DNA of 64,000 nt, from contig BLAA01000001.1 of NCBI GenBank assembly GCA_017312345.1, positions 2,294,001 through 2,358,000 on the forward strand, written 5' to 3'. The DNA comes from Candidatus Denitrolinea symbiosum. Its GTDB lineage: Bacteria > Chloroflexota > Anaerolineae > Anaerolineales > Villigracilaceae. Under the pieces are notes generated by a model, which did not search any database, had not been told where the DNA came from, and was given only the letters and a program-made list of their open reading frames with translations. Within the stretch, counting starts at the first letter, position 1. Every line of letters begins with the position of its first letter. This document shows, in pieces, positions 18,446 to 27,164 of the stretch. Made by a program: the position numbers and the translations under genes.

Positions 18446-19808
18446 GCGGGAGGGGCCTGGCTCGGTGTTCTACGGCGGAAGGCGCGTCGGCCGCTATGGC
18501 GTGGAATTCAAGATCCTCAAGTTCCGCACGATGAACGAAGACCCGCGCGGCGCGGCCGGCCCGCGCGTCACCGCCAAAGACGACAAACGGATCACCTCCC
18601 TGGGCAGGTGGCTGCGCGACACCAAACTCAACGAACTGCCTCAACTCTGGAACGTCCTGATCGGCGAGATGAGCCTGGTTGGTCCCCGTCCCGAAGACCC
18701 TGAGATCGTCGCAACCTGGCCCGAGGAGGCCCGCCGCGAGATCCTTTCCGTCCGCCCGGGCATCACCAGTCCCGCCAGCGTGCTTTACCGCAGCGAAGAA
18801 GATCTGCTCTCCGCCGACAACGTCATGGACACCTACCTGCGCGACATCCTGCCCGACAAACTCCGTCTCGACCTGCTCTACGTCCGCCACCGCTCCCTGC
18901 TCAAGGACTTCGACATTCTGGCCTGGACGTTCCTGGCCCTCATCCCGCTCCTCAGGCAGAGCCGCATCCCCGAAGGCCGGCTCTTCGCCGGCCCCATCTA
19001 CCAGATCTTCCGGCGCAACCTCTCCTGGTTTTTCCTGGACCTGGCGGTCAACTTCCTTTCGATCGTTTTGGTCGCGTCGGCCTGGCGCGTTTTCGCGGTC
19101 ATCAATTGGGGGCTTCTGCCGCTGACCCTCCTGGCGCTCGCGCTCTCGTCCCTGTTCAGCCTCGTCAACTTTGTCCTCGGCCTCGACCGGGTCTACTGGT
19201 CGCGCGCCACCGCCGAAGACGGACTGGCGTTCGTCATGTCCAATTTGCTCACGGTCCTCGTCCTGATCCTGGTCAACACCGCCAGGGCGACGCGGAAGTG
19301 GCTGCCTCTCCCGCCTCTCCCGAACGGGATGCTGATCTTCAGCGCCGTTGTCGCCCTCTTTGCCAGTCTCTTCCTGCGCTACCGCCTGCGCCTGGTCGCC
19401 TCCATCGCCAACCGCTGGCTCGATTGGCGCAAAAGCCGCAGCAACTTTGGCGAACGGGCGCTCATCCTCGGCGCGGGGGAGGGCGGACAGATCGTCCGCT
19501 GGCTCTTGACGCGCGGCTCGCTCCGCCAGGCTTTCACCGTCATCGGCATGGTGGACGACGATCCCGCCAAGCAGGGTATGCGCATCGGCGGAAGCAGGGT
19601 GCTGGGCGGCGTGAGCGACCTGCCCGACCTCGTCCGGACGCGCGACGTGGGCCTGATCCTGTTCGCCATCACCAACCTCACTCCCGAAGCCCACTACCGC
19701 GCCATCCAGATTTGCCGCCGCGCCGGCGCGCGCGTCGTCTTTATGAACGACATCCTCGGAACGGTGCGAAGCCGCCTGGCCCAGCCGCTGGACCTTCCCG
19801 GCCCCTAA
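18285..19808 (+). CDS. Polyprenyl-phosphate sugar-1-phosphate transferase with inverted domain order
   Basis: The 507-residue protein carries the bacterial sugar transferase (WcaJ/WbaP catalytic) domain first: a membrane hairpin at about 28-52, GSVFYGGRRVGRYGVEFKIL, the FRTM motif (80-83), and KLNELPQLWNVLIGEMSLVG with LVGPRPE (131-137). It initiates glycan synthesis by moving a sugar phosphate onto undecaprenyl phosphate. Residues about 240-507 then contain four hydrophobic helices and a Rossmann CoA-binding-like domain opening with LILGAGEGGQIV. In the usual enzymes this membrane/CoA-binding part comes before the catalytic domain; here it comes after. No stop or frameshift separates the parts, so I read it as a real fusion or permutation. 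Confidence 0.85.
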   Translation: MEDQRNLPRSDALKTLSALGWISDASKRLVDVLASALGLLLLLPVFGIVAAALKREGPGSVFYGGRRVGRYGVEFKILKFRTMNEDPRGAAGPRVTAKDDKRITSLGRWLRDTKLNELPQLWNVLIGEMSLVGPRPEDPEIVATWPEEARREILSVRPGITSPASVLYRSEEDLLSADNVMDTYLRDILPDKLRLDLLYVRHRSLLKDFDILAWTFLALIPLLRQSRIPEGRLFAGPIYQIFRRNLSWFFLDLAVNFLSIVLVASAWRVFAVINWGLLPLTLLALALSSLFSLVNFVLGLDRVYWSRATAEDGLAFVMSNLLTVLVLILVNTARATRKWLPLPPLPNGMLIFSAVVALFASLFLRYRLRLVASIANRWLDWRKSRSNFGERALILGAGEGGQIVRWLLTRGSLRQAFTVIGMVDDDPAKQGMRIGGSRVLGGVSDLPDLVRTRDVGLILFAITNLTPEAHYRAIQICRRAGARVVFMNDILGTVRSRLAQPLDLPGP

Positions 19809-19865
19809 GCCTTCCCCCGTCCTCCGTCCTCCGTCCCCCGTCTCCCGTCTTCCGTCCCCCGTCAT
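19808..19865. repeat. Pyrimidine-rich tract of CCGTCCTCCGT units
   Basis: About 58 bases of tandem, imperfect CCGTCTCC/CCGTCCTCC units immediately after the sugar transferase stop. It is one base away from being purely pyrimidine and G on the + strand, and resembles the tract at 18187-18260 on the other side of the gene. Confidence 0.55.
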
Positions 19866-19874
19866 TAACAGCAG

Positions 19875-19906
19875 CCGCCCAAGAAAAGAACTCTCGGGCG
19901 GTTTTT
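19875..19906 (+). terminator. Rho-independent terminator of the polysaccharide cluster
   Basis: CCGCCC and GGGCGG arms, extended inward by AGA/TCT pairs after one mismatch, enclose a short A-rich loop and are followed by TTTTT. This is the natural end of the polysaccharide operon. Confidence 0.75.
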
Positions 19907-19917
19907 GCTTCCATTTC

Positions 19918-19946
19918 TTGACTTCTTTTCCGAACGCGGGTAAACT
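19918..19946 (+). promoter_or_regulatory. Sigma70-type promoter of the lrp-like gene
   Basis: TTGACT at 19918-19923 and TAAACT at 19941-19946 are separated by 17 bases. The Lrp-type gene starts 31 bases downstream, with AAGGAC as ribosome-binding site. No other consensus-like pair is seen in this gap. Confidence 0.6.
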
Positions 19947-19977
19947 ACATCCGTTTCAGCAACTACAAGGACAAACA

Positions 19978-20451
19978 ATGTATGAAATCGACGAAATAGA
20001 CCTGAAAATTGTCAATTTGCTCATCGAAGATGGGCGAAAACCCGCCGCGCAGATCGCCCGGCGGATCGGCGACGTCTCTGAGCGGGCGGTGCGCTACCGC
20101 ATCGAGCGGATGATCGAGGAGGATGTCATCCGCCTCAGTGCGGTCGTCCGTCCCGAAGCGCTGGGATTGCCGATCCGCGCAGACGTCTGGCTGGAGGTCG
20201 AGTCGGACCGCATCCGCGAAGTGGCGCAGAAAATGGCCGAATACGAGAACGTCTCTTACGTGGCCTGCTCCATCGGCGAAAACGACGTCAGCATCCAGGT
20301 GGTGGCGAAGGATACGGGCGAAGTCTATCGCTTCGTGACGGAGACCATCCGCAAAGTCCCGGGCGTGAGGCGCACCACCACCTCCATCGTGCCGCTCATC
20401 CTGAAAGACGTCTATCAATGGCGCGCCCCCGAAACCGTCGTCAAGAAATGA
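19978..20451 (+). CDS. Lrp/AsnC family transcriptional regulator
   Basis: The ATG at 19978 follows AAGGAC and gives 157 residues, the usual length of the family; an upstream in-frame ATG at 19918 lies in the promoter. The N-terminus (IDEIDLKIVNLLIEDGRKP, then IARRIGDVSERAVRYRIERM) is the AsnC winged helix-turn-helix. Residues 70-150 form the RAM effector domain with a ferredoxin-like beta-alpha-beta fold. Family members sense amino acids and activate or repress amino-acid metabolism. Its position at the head of an aminotransferase-rich island makes it the likely local regulator, with an amino acid or amine-derived ligand. Confidence 0.88.
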   Translation: MYEIDEIDLKIVNLLIEDGRKPAAQIARRIGDVSERAVRYRIERMIEEDVIRLSAVVRPEALGLPIRADVWLEVESDRIREVAQKMAEYENVSYVACSIGENDVSIQVVAKDTGEVYRFVTETIRKVPGVRRTTTSIVPLILKDVYQWRAPETVVKK

Positions 20452-20463
20452 AAAATTCACGCG

Positions 20464-20549
20464 GTACACGGATTACGCGGTTTCGACGGACGCTTCGCGG
20501 ATGGATCAAGAAATCCGCGAAATCTCTCTTGTCCGTGTAATCCGTGTAC
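20464..20549. repeat. Composite inverted repeat between lrp-like gene and aminotransferase
   Basis: Seventeen-base arms (20464-20480 and 20533-20549, GTACACGGATTAC core) match with one mismatch, and a nested pair of nine-base arms (TTCGCGGAT at 20494-20502, ATCCGCGAA at 20513-20521) lies inside. The whole would fold as one long cruciform or RNA hairpin. It resembles dispersed intergenic palindromes rather than an operator. Confidence 0.6.
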
Positions 20550-20567
20550 GAAAAAACGGAGTCGATC

Positions 20568-21872
20568 ATGAGTCTCGCTGGACCGAAAAGCCAGGAATTG
20601 CAAAAGCGGGCCCAGAAAATTCTGCCGCTCGGCGTCAACTCGAATTTCCGCTATTGGGGCGACGGCCTCACTCCCTACGTGGACAAGGCCAAGGGCGCCT
20701 ATCTCTGGGACGTGGACGGCCGCCGCTTCATTGACTACCGCATGGCGTTCGGCCCCATCATCCTCGGCCACGCGTACGACGAGGTGGACGCCAAAGTGAT
20801 CGAGGAGATCCAGCGCGGCTCGCTCTTCGCCATGACGGGCGAACTCGAAGTGGCGGTCGCCGAGATGATCGCAGCGATGTGTCCCGCGGTCGAGATGGTG
20901 CGGCTGGCCTGCTCAGGGACGGAAGCGACGATGCACGCCATCCGCGTGGCGCGGGCCTACACCGGCCGCGACGTCATCCTGAAATTCGAGGGCAACTATC
21001 ACGGCTTCCACGACCACACCCTCTGGTCCACATACGCGCCGGCGGAGGCCATGGGCAACGCGCGCAGCCCGATTCCCATCCCGTCTTCGTCGGGCATCCC
21101 CAAGTCCATGCGCGAATTCATCATTACATTGCCGTTCAACGACGCGGATGGATTCCAACGCGCCATGCGCTCCTACGGCGGCCAGATCGCGGCGGTCATC
21201 ACCGAGCCGGGACAGGGCAACTGCGGCGCGATCGACCCGCAGCCGGGCTTCCTTGAACTCATCCGCGAGGAGACCAGCCGGCACGGGGCGGTCTTCATCC
21301 TCGACGAAGTGAAGACGGGATTCCGTATCGCCAACGGCGGCGCGCAGGAGTACTATGGCATCAAGCCGGACCTCGCGACGTACGCCAAAGCCCTGGGCAA
21401 CGGCTACCCCGCGGCGGCGTTCGGCGGCTCGCGCGAGATCATGTCCATCATCGGTCACGGGGTCGCGCAGGGCGGGACGTATACCAATAACAAGGCCGGC
21501 GTCGCGGCCGCGTACGCCACGTTGAAGTTGCTGCAAACGAAGCCGATCCTTAAGTCCATCGCCCAGCGCGGTAAACGTCTCATGGACGGGTTGAAGGACA
21601 TCTTCGAGGATAACGACATTCCCGTTGTGTTCAGCGGCCATCCGTCCATGTTCTCCTTCGCCATCGGCGTGGACAAGCTCGCCAGCCAGCGCGACTGGGC
21701 GAAGAGCGACCGGGCCATGTACGAGGCTTTGATCGAGAAGGCCATCGGGCGCGGCGTCATGCCCGACAACGACGCCCGCGAACCATGGTTCCTGTGCTAC
21801 GAACACTCCGACGCGGACGTGGACGAAACGTTGAACGTGTACGCGGAGATCGTGAAAGAAGCGAAGAAATGA
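20568..21872 (+). CDS. Class III PLP aminotransferase, glutamate-1-semialdehyde-aminomutase-like fold
   Basis: I start at the ATG at 20568, which has GGAG eight bases upstream; a start at 20544 is in the same frame. The 434-residue protein has the HemL-like N-terminus LPLGVNSNFRYWG, FEGNYHGFHDHTLW (cofactor ring stacking), DEVKTGF and the PLP lysine K274 in YAKALGNGYP. True HemL has a different lysine context (GKIIGGGLP), so I do not call this heme synthesis. It probably transaminates an amine or beta-amino acid. It is the first enzyme gene after the Lrp-like regulator. Confidence 0.8.
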   Translation: MSLAGPKSQELQKRAQKILPLGVNSNFRYWGDGLTPYVDKAKGAYLWDVDGRRFIDYRMAFGPIILGHAYDEVDAKVIEEIQRGSLFAMTGELEVAVAEMIAAMCPAVEMVRLACSGTEATMHAIRVARAYTGRDVILKFEGNYHGFHDHTLWSTYAPAEAMGNARSPIPIPSSSGIPKSMREFIITLPFNDADGFQRAMRSYGGQIAAVITEPGQGNCGAIDPQPGFLELIREETSRHGAVFILDEVKTGFRIANGGAQEYYGIKPDLATYAKALGNGYPAAAFGGSREIMSIIGHGVAQGGTYTNNKAGVAAAYATLKLLQTKPILKSIAQRGKRLMDGLKDIFEDNDIPVVFSGHPSMFSFAIGVDKLASQRDWAKSDRAMYEALIEKAIGRGVMPDNDAREPWFLCYEHSDADVDETLNVYAEIVKEAKK

Positions 21873-21903
21873 TTTATACGTCTTGCATTCCGCGTAGCCT
21901 GCA

Positions 21904-21939
21904 TTCTCTAATACGGGTATTCAAACCGACGTTAGAGAA
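21904..21939. promoter_or_regulatory. Small inverted repeat upstream of second aminotransferase
   Basis: TTCTCTAA (21904-21911) and TTAGAGAA (21932-21939) are perfect inverted arms, and GACGTT-AGAG-AACGTC overlaps the right arm as a second palindrome. A regulatory site for the nearby Lrp-type protein or a simple mRNA hairpin are both possible. Confidence 0.35.
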
Positions 21940-21965
21940 CGTCTGCTGCGCGTGAGAGAGGAAAT

Positions 21966-23291
21966 ATGACCAACCTAACTTCTCAGGAAATCGTTGACCT
22001 CAGCAAGGAATATACGCTCTTCTCCTGGTCTGTGCAGGGACAGGTGAATCCGATTCCCGTCACGAAAGCGGAAGGCGTGTACTTCTGGGACGCGGACGGG
22101 AAACGCTATCTCGACTTTTCATCGCAGTTGATGAATACGAACATCGGGCATCAGCATCCAAAAGTAGTCAAAGCGATTCAAGATCAGGCGGCGAAGTTGA
22201 CCTTCGTCCATCCTGGCAACGCGACCGAAGCGCGCGGTCTGCTCGGCAAGAAACTAGCGGAGGTCACGCCTGGCGATTTGAAGAAGACTTTCTTCACCCT
22301 CGGCGGCGCGGAAGCGAACGAAAATGCGATCAAGATCGCCCGCTTCTACACGGGACGACATAAGATTCTGGCGCGCTATCGTTCCTATCACGGCGCGACG
22401 CACGGCTCGATGGCGTTGACTGGCGATTACCGCCGTCTTGCCGTGGAGCCTGTCATGCCTGGCGGAGTCCACTTTTTGGACCCGTTTTGCTATCGCTGTC
22501 CGTTTGGGCAGAAGCCAGAGTCGTGTAAGCGCGAGTGTATTTCTCACTTAGAAGAAGTCATCAAGTACGAAGGACCCGACAAGATCGCCGCCATCATCAT
22601 GGAAGGGGTAGTCGGCTCGAACGGACTCATCGTCCCGCCCGATGATTACTGGCCCCGCGTGCGCGAAATATGCGACAAGTACGGCATTCTGCTGATTTCG
22701 GATGAAGTGATGAGCGGATGGGGTCGCACAGGCAAATGGTTCGCCGTGGACAACTGGAACGTCGTCCCCGACATCATCACCACCGCCAAAGGCATCACCA
22801 GCGGATATGCTCCGCTCGGCGCGGTGATCGTCTCAGAGAAGATTGCCAAATTCTTCGACGACAAATATCTTTATGCGGGTCTGACGTACAGCGCGCACGC
22901 GCTTTCTTGTGCCACCGCGTTGGCAACCATCGAAGTCTACGAAGAAGACAAGCTCATCGAAAACGCTGCCTTGCTCGGAAAATATCTCGGCGAAGCGTTG
23001 GAAGACATCAAAGCGCGACACGTCTCCGTTGGCGATGTGCGTTACATCGGTCTTTTCTCCACGATTGAGTTGGTGACAAACCGTGAGACGAAAGAAAGTT
23101 TCTCACCCGCTGTCATGGCGGAGGTGGGGAAGGTACTGCGCCAAAACGGACTGTTCACCTTCATCATGGCGAACAACATGGGAAGCATGGTCTTCATCGT
23201 CCCGCCGCTGTGCATCACGCAGGAGCAACTCGATGAAGGTCTTGCGATTGTGGAGAAGGCGTTGGAAGTGACGGATAAGCAAGTCAAGTAA
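21966..23291 (+). CDS. Class III aminotransferase, taurine/beta-alanine:pyruvate type
   Basis: A 441-residue PLP enzyme with GAGAGGAA as ribosome-binding site. Motifs are GGAEANENAIKIARFYTGR (phosphate-binding region), YRSYHGATHGS, DEVMSGWGRTG (pyridine-nitrogen aspartate) and K275 in TTAKGITSGYAPLG. This spacing and the NENAIK/YRSYHG wording match taurine:pyruvate and related omega-aminotransferases that act on primary amines with a distal acid group. A short Cys-rich insertion (CYRCPFGQKPESCKREC, about 178-194) is distinctive and could bind a metal. With the malonate-semialdehyde dehydrogenase downstream it could deaminate beta-alanine. Confidence 0.82.
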   Translation: MTNLTSQEIVDLSKEYTLFSWSVQGQVNPIPVTKAEGVYFWDADGKRYLDFSSQLMNTNIGHQHPKVVKAIQDQAAKLTFVHPGNATEARGLLGKKLAEVTPGDLKKTFFTLGGAEANENAIKIARFYTGRHKILARYRSYHGATHGSMALTGDYRRLAVEPVMPGGVHFLDPFCYRCPFGQKPESCKRECISHLEEVIKYEGPDKIAAIIMEGVVGSNGLIVPPDDYWPRVREICDKYGILLISDEVMSGWGRTGKWFAVDNWNVVPDIITTAKGITSGYAPLGAVIVSEKIAKFFDDKYLYAGLTYSAHALSCATALATIEVYEEDKLIENAALLGKYLGEALEDIKARHVSVGDVRYIGLFSTIELVTNRETKESFSPAVMAEVGKVLRQNGLFTFIMANNMGSMVFIVPPLCITQEQLDEGLAIVEKALEVTDKQVK

Positions 23292-23308
23292 TGTTGAAAG
23301 TGGTAGAG

Positions 23309-23314
23309 TAAAAT
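23309..23314 (+). promoter_or_regulatory. -10 box (TAAAAT) abutting the DNA methyltransferase start
   Basis: TAAAAT lies six bases before the ATG at 23321 and no Shine-Dalgarno sequence precedes that ATG. This is the layout of a leaderless transcript; a clear -35 box is not seen. Confidence 0.4.
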
Positions 23315-23320
23315 AGAGTC

Positions 23321-24403
23321 ATGAAAAAAATAAAAGACCAAGCTCCCGTTACTTACTCAGTGAATCGTCCAGCAGAAATGCCGTTTTGGAATGAAATTAT
23401 TTGTGGAGATAGCGCAGTTTTGCTTAAGTCCATTCCAGCCAATAGTGTTGACTTGATTATCACTTCTCCTCCGTATTTTCAGCAGAGAGAATATGATGGT
23501 GGAGGTGTTGGGAACGAAAAGAAACCCGACGATTATATTTCTGCGCTGATGAAAATCTTTCGTGAGTGCGTCCGTGTAATCAAACCAACAGGCAGCATTG
23601 TTTTCAATGTTGGTGACAAGTATGAGGATAGTAGTTTGTTGTTAATGCCTTATAGGTTTGCTATCGCCGCAACTGAGCAATGCGGTGTGGCTCTTGTAAA
23701 TAATGTAACATGGGTAAAGTCCAACCCGACCCCAAGGCAATTCAAACGCAGACTGGTAAGTAGCACAGAACCGTTCTTTCATTTTGTAAAATCCCAAGAC
23801 TACAAATATTTTCTTGATGAGTTTCTCAAGCCAACCGAAGAACCAAAAACAAATGGCAATGGAACAGGTGAAAATGTAGGAAAAAAATACTTTCCGCTGA
23901 TTGAGCAATCGACACTTACACCAAAACAGAAAGAAATGGCAAGAAACGCACTGGAAGAAGTCATCGAAGAAGTTCGTAATGGCGAAATTCAAGGTTTTCG
24001 TATGAAAATCAGGGGAATTCATTCAGAGCCTTTTGGCGGACAAGATGGCGGAAGAAAAATTCAATTGGACAAAAACGGATTTACTATCATCCGTATTTAT
24101 GGTAACCCATTAAAGAAAGATGTTATCACTACACCTGTTGAATCGTTGAAAAACTGTCCACACCCCGCTATCTATCCAGTAAAAATTGTGGATGAGTTTA
24201 TAAAACTATTGACACAAAAAGGCGAAGTTGTTCTTGACCCTTTCATGGGTTCTGGCTCAACGGCTGTGTCTGCTTTTCAAAACGAGAGAGTGTATATCGG
24301 TTTTGATATAAGCGAAGAATATTGCCTTTACGCCCAAAAACGTTTGAGTAGCGTGAAGCATCAATTGTCTTTGTGGGAGCGAAACAATGCCGCAAACGCC
24401 TAA
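23321..24403 (+). CDS. Type II DNA methyltransferase, beta-class (N4-cytosine or N6-adenine)
   Basis: A 360-residue site-specific DNA methyltransferase in the beta arrangement: catalytic motif IV TSPPY (48-52) precedes the SAM-binding motif I DPFMGSGST (about 305-313). The central region (about 140-260) holds the target-recognition part. PPY preceded by TS is typical of N4-cytosine and some N6-adenine enzymes, so the base cannot be assigned. It overlaps the next gene by 17 bases. The pair is much more AT-rich than the flanking aminotransferase and dehydrogenase genes, which points to horizontal gain. It should protect host DNA from its partner nuclease. Confidence 0.9.
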   Translation: MKKIKDQAPVTYSVNRPAEMPFWNEIICGDSAVLLKSIPANSVDLIITSPPYFQQREYDGGGVGNEKKPDDYISALMKIFRECVRVIKPTGSIVFNVGDKYEDSSLLLMPYRFAIAATEQCGVALVNNVTWVKSNPTPRQFKRRLVSSTEPFFHFVKSQDYKYFLDEFLKPTEEPKTNGNGTGENVGKKYFPLIEQSTLTPKQKEMARNALEEVIEEVRNGEIQGFRMKIRGIHSEPFGGQDGGRKIQLDKNGFTIIRIYGNPLKKDVITTPVESLKNCPHPAIYPVKIVDEFIKLLTQKGEVVLDPFMGSGSTAVSAFQNERVYIGFDISEEYCLYAQKRLSSVKHQLSLWERNNAANA

Positions 24404-25532
24404 TGAATTATTGGAAACCGCTTACGAAGCGGCGAAGAAGAGGTCATTAAAAACAATTTTATCTGGCTTGCCAGATGAATACGTTGACGAATTAAGAATC
24501 ATCGTAGAAAATGCTGAAACTCAAAAAGCCGTTCTGGGCGTTACATTGACTTCGCTTGTGTACAAGGTTTATCAGCCTGAACAAGATATTCGCAAACATC
24601 AGGAAGGTATGAAGGGCGGTTATTCGGGTAGAACGTTTGACACGAAATATGTCACCCCATTTTTGAAAAGCAAATTTCCTCATTTCGCAATGGCTGAAAG
24701 CGCATGGTTGACTCGTTCTTTAGAACAACCTCGCCCATACAATCTTAATTTTCCAGGCAAGATTCGTAACATCGCTCTGAAAACTGCTTTTTTGAGAACA
24801 TTAGACCATGTGCAGGCTGAAAGCAATCTTGCGCCTAAGTTGCTGGTTGCGTTAATGGGTCTTATGTTTGAATCAACAGCAAGCGATGACGCTCTTTTTG
24901 CCAGAGTACAAGTTGCAAGTAGTATAACGATTGCAAAAATCATAGACGCGCTAAGCCTGCATATTCGTCACGATTATGGCAAAGGCATTGTTGGAACTGC
25001 CCGCCTTCCTGTCCTGGCGATTTACTCTGTTTATAACCTCCTGATGCCTGATGTCAGGAGATATTCGGGAAAATTTCTCTTGCCACTCGAATCGCATACC
25101 AGCCCCGATTCTCGTTCTAAATCTTTGGGGGATATTGATGTAAACAATGCCGATAATTCGTGTTTCGAGTCGGTTGAAATCAAGCACAACAAGCCGGTTA
25201 CCGCTGATATGGTTGGTGTAGTTTATCGAAAGATAAGAAACACTGAAATTGACCGTTACTATATTTTGACTACAAGTGAACCGAACTTTGATGACTACGA
25301 ATCGGTAGTGCAAGAAATAGATAAGTACAAGAAAGTTCACTCATGCCAGATTATTGTCAACGGCGTTATCCCTTCATTGAAATATTACATGCGCTTAATA
25401 AGCAACCCACAAGACATTGTTGGTGAATATACCAAATGGCTTGAATTTGAATATCAACGCGCCAGTGGAGTTAAAAGAGAACATTTGCGATTTTGGCAAG
25501 AAATACGTCAAACTTTGTTGAACCTTGAATGA
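24387..25532 (+). CDS. Type II restriction endonuclease, PD-(D/E)xK fold, possibly SacI-like
   Basis: A 381-residue protein overlapping the methyltransferase by 17 bases. The region GDIDV (D249, D251) followed by VEIKH (E264, K266) is the spaced acidic/ExK signature of PD-(D/E)xK nucleases, which cut DNA with magnesium. From memory, the N-terminal stretch (GYSGRTFDTKYVTPFLK and NLNFPGKIRN) resembles the SacI restriction endonuclease family, but I could not run a search. The coupling to a DNA methyltransferase is the main support. Codon use and GC content match the methyltransferase and not the surrounding genes, so both moved together. Confidence 0.72.
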   Translation: MPQTPNELLETAYEAAKKRSLKTILSGLPDEYVDELRIIVENAETQKAVLGVTLTSLVYKVYQPEQDIRKHQEGMKGGYSGRTFDTKYVTPFLKSKFPHFAMAESAWLTRSLEQPRPYNLNFPGKIRNIALKTAFLRTLDHVQAESNLAPKLLVALMGLMFESTASDDALFARVQVASSITIAKIIDALSLHIRHDYGKGIVGTARLPVLAIYSVYNLLMPDVRRYSGKFLLPLESHTSPDSRSKSLGDIDVNNADNSCFESVEIKHNKPVTADMVGVVYRKIRNTEIDRYYILTTSEPNFDDYESVVQEIDKYKKVHSCQIIVNGVIPSLKYYMRLISNPQDIVGEYTKWLEFEYQRASGVKREHLRFWQEIRQTLLNLE

Positions 25533-25695
25533 CTTTACCCCAAGAAACTATCCTCAATAACAAAGTGGGCGGCTGAGGCGAGAGCAAAAGTTCAACGGAT
25601 AGAATCAACTATCAGATTAGAAAGAAGCGTAGCGCGTCATCCAATTACCAATTACTACTTACTTACCAATCTCTAATCTCTTATTCGGAGTAAAC

Positions 25696-27162
25696 ATGGA
25701 AATCCTCAACTATATAAACGGCTCATGGACAAAACCAAACGTCGCAGAATATTTTGACGTAATCAACCCCGCCACAGGACTCGTCATCGCCAAGACTCCC
25801 CTCGGCACAAAAGCGGATGTCGAGTCAGCGGCGAAGGCGGCGAGTGAGGCGCTCGATGGCTGGCGCAGAACGCCCGTCAACGACCGCGTGCAATATCTCT
25901 TCAAACTGCGTGACCTGATGCGCGCCAACCACGATGAGATCGGCAGACTCATCACGGACGAAGCGGGCAAAACGTTGGAAGAGGCAAAAGCCGAAATGGT
26001 ACGCGCCTTCGAGAATATCGAAGTGGCGTGCGGGATGCCGATGATGATGAAGGGTGAATTCGTCGAAGACATTGCCACAGGCATAGACGAGTTGATGATC
26101 CGTCAGCCTGTCGGCGTGTGCGCCACGATTGCGCCGTTCAACTTCCCTGGCATGATCGCGTTTTGGTATCTGCCCTACGCGCTCGCGGCGGGCAACACCT
26201 ACATCGTCAAGCCGTCCGAAAAAGTTCCGATGACGATGCAGTTCATTTTCAAACTCATCGAGCAGGTCGGCTTTCCGAAGGGCGTGGTCAATCTCGTCAA
26301 CGGCGCAAAAGAAACGGTGGATGGGATTCTCGAACACCCGTCCATTCGAGCGGTGACGTTCGTCGGTTCGACCAACGTCGCCAAATATATTTACGCCACC
26401 GCCGCCGCGCACGGCAAACGCGTCCAGGCGCAGGGCGGAGCGAAGAATCCCGTCATCGTGTTGCCCGATGCAGATATGGACATGGCGACGAAGATCATAG
26501 CGGACTCCGCCTTCGGATGCGCGGGACAGCGCTGTCTCGCCGTTTCTTTCGCAGTGACGGTTGGTTCAGCCCATTCGACTTTTAGTGAAGCGATATGCGA
26601 CGCCGCTTCGTCGCGCATCGTCGGCTACGGACTCGACTCAGGCGTCCAGATGGGACCCGTCATCAGCGCCGCGTCGAAGGCGAGAGTCGAGTCGCTGATT
26701 GGACTCGGCGTCAAGGAAGGAGCAACCGTCCCTGTGGATGGACGCGGGGCTTTAATCCAAGGATATGAATCGGGGCACTTCATCAAGCCCACTATTTTGG
26801 CAGACGTCCCGCGCGGCAGTGAAATCGCCAAGACCGAAATTTTTGGACCCGTGTTGAGCCTGATGCACGTGCAGACGATTGAAGACGCCATCGAGTTGGT
26901 CAACAGCGGACAATATGGCAATCAGGCGAGCCTGTTCACGTCGTCGGGTTCGGCGGCGCGGAAGTTTCGCTACGAAGCCGAAGCGGGCAACATCGGAATC
27001 AACATCGGCGTCGCCGCGCCGATGGCATTCTTCCCTTTCAGCGGCTGGAAGGACTCGTTCTTCGGCGATATGCACGGGCAGGCGATGGACGCGGTCGAGT
27101 TCTTCACGCAGAAGAAAGTCGTCGTGGAGAGGTGGCCCAAGGAATGGACGAGGAAATTTTAG
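25696..27162 (+). CDS. mmsA: CoA-acylating methylmalonate/malonate-semialdehyde dehydrogenase
   Basis: A 488-residue aldehyde dehydrogenase preceded by CGGAGT. The nucleophile is C280 in [21 protein letters not shown] and the C-terminal [17 protein letters not shown] with [12 protein letters not shown] are hallmarks of the MmsA/IolA branch, which releases CO2 and forms acetyl-CoA or propionyl-CoA using NAD and coenzyme A. The glutamate that acts as general base in hydrolytic relatives is absent at the usual LELGG place (QAQGGAKN here), as expected for the CoA-dependent type. In this context malonate semialdehyde from beta-alanine is the natural substrate. Confidence 0.87.
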   Translation: MEILNYINGSWTKPNVAEYFDVINPATGLVIAKTPLGTKADVESAAKAASEALDGWRRTPVNDRVQYLFKLRDLMRANHDEIGRLITDEAGKTLEEAKAEMVRAFENIEVACGMPMMMKGEFVEDIATGIDELMIRQPVGVCATIAPFNFPGMIAFWYLPYALAAGNTYIVKPSEKVPMTMQFIFKLIEQVGFPKGVVNLVNGAKETVDGILEHPSIRAVTFVGSTNVAKYIYATAAAHGKRVQAQGGAKNPVIVLPDADMDMATKIIADSAFGCAGQRCLAVSFAVTVGSAHSTFSEAICDAASSRIVGYGLDSGVQMGPVISAASKARVESLIGLGVKEGATVPVDGRGALIQGYESGHFIKPTILADVPRGSEIAKTEIFGPVLSLMHVQTIEDAIELVNSGQYGNQASLFTSSGSAARKFRYEAEAGNIGINIGVAAPMAFFPFSGWKDSFFGDMHGQAMDAVEFFTQKKVVVERWPKEWTRKF

Positions 27163-27164
27163 TG

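Noticed and set aside
18321..19865. A 514-codon minus-strand frame opposite the sugar transferase
   Set aside because: Low-complexity composition and full overlap with a gene carrying clear catalytic motifs.
18187..19865. CRISPR-like repeat array
   Set aside because: The tandem units are 8-12 bases, imperfect and without unique spacers; no cas genes are present.
20568..21872. Glutamate-1-semialdehyde aminomutase (hemL)
   Set aside because: The lysine context is YAKALGNGYP rather than the GKIIGGGLP type, and no heme genes are near.
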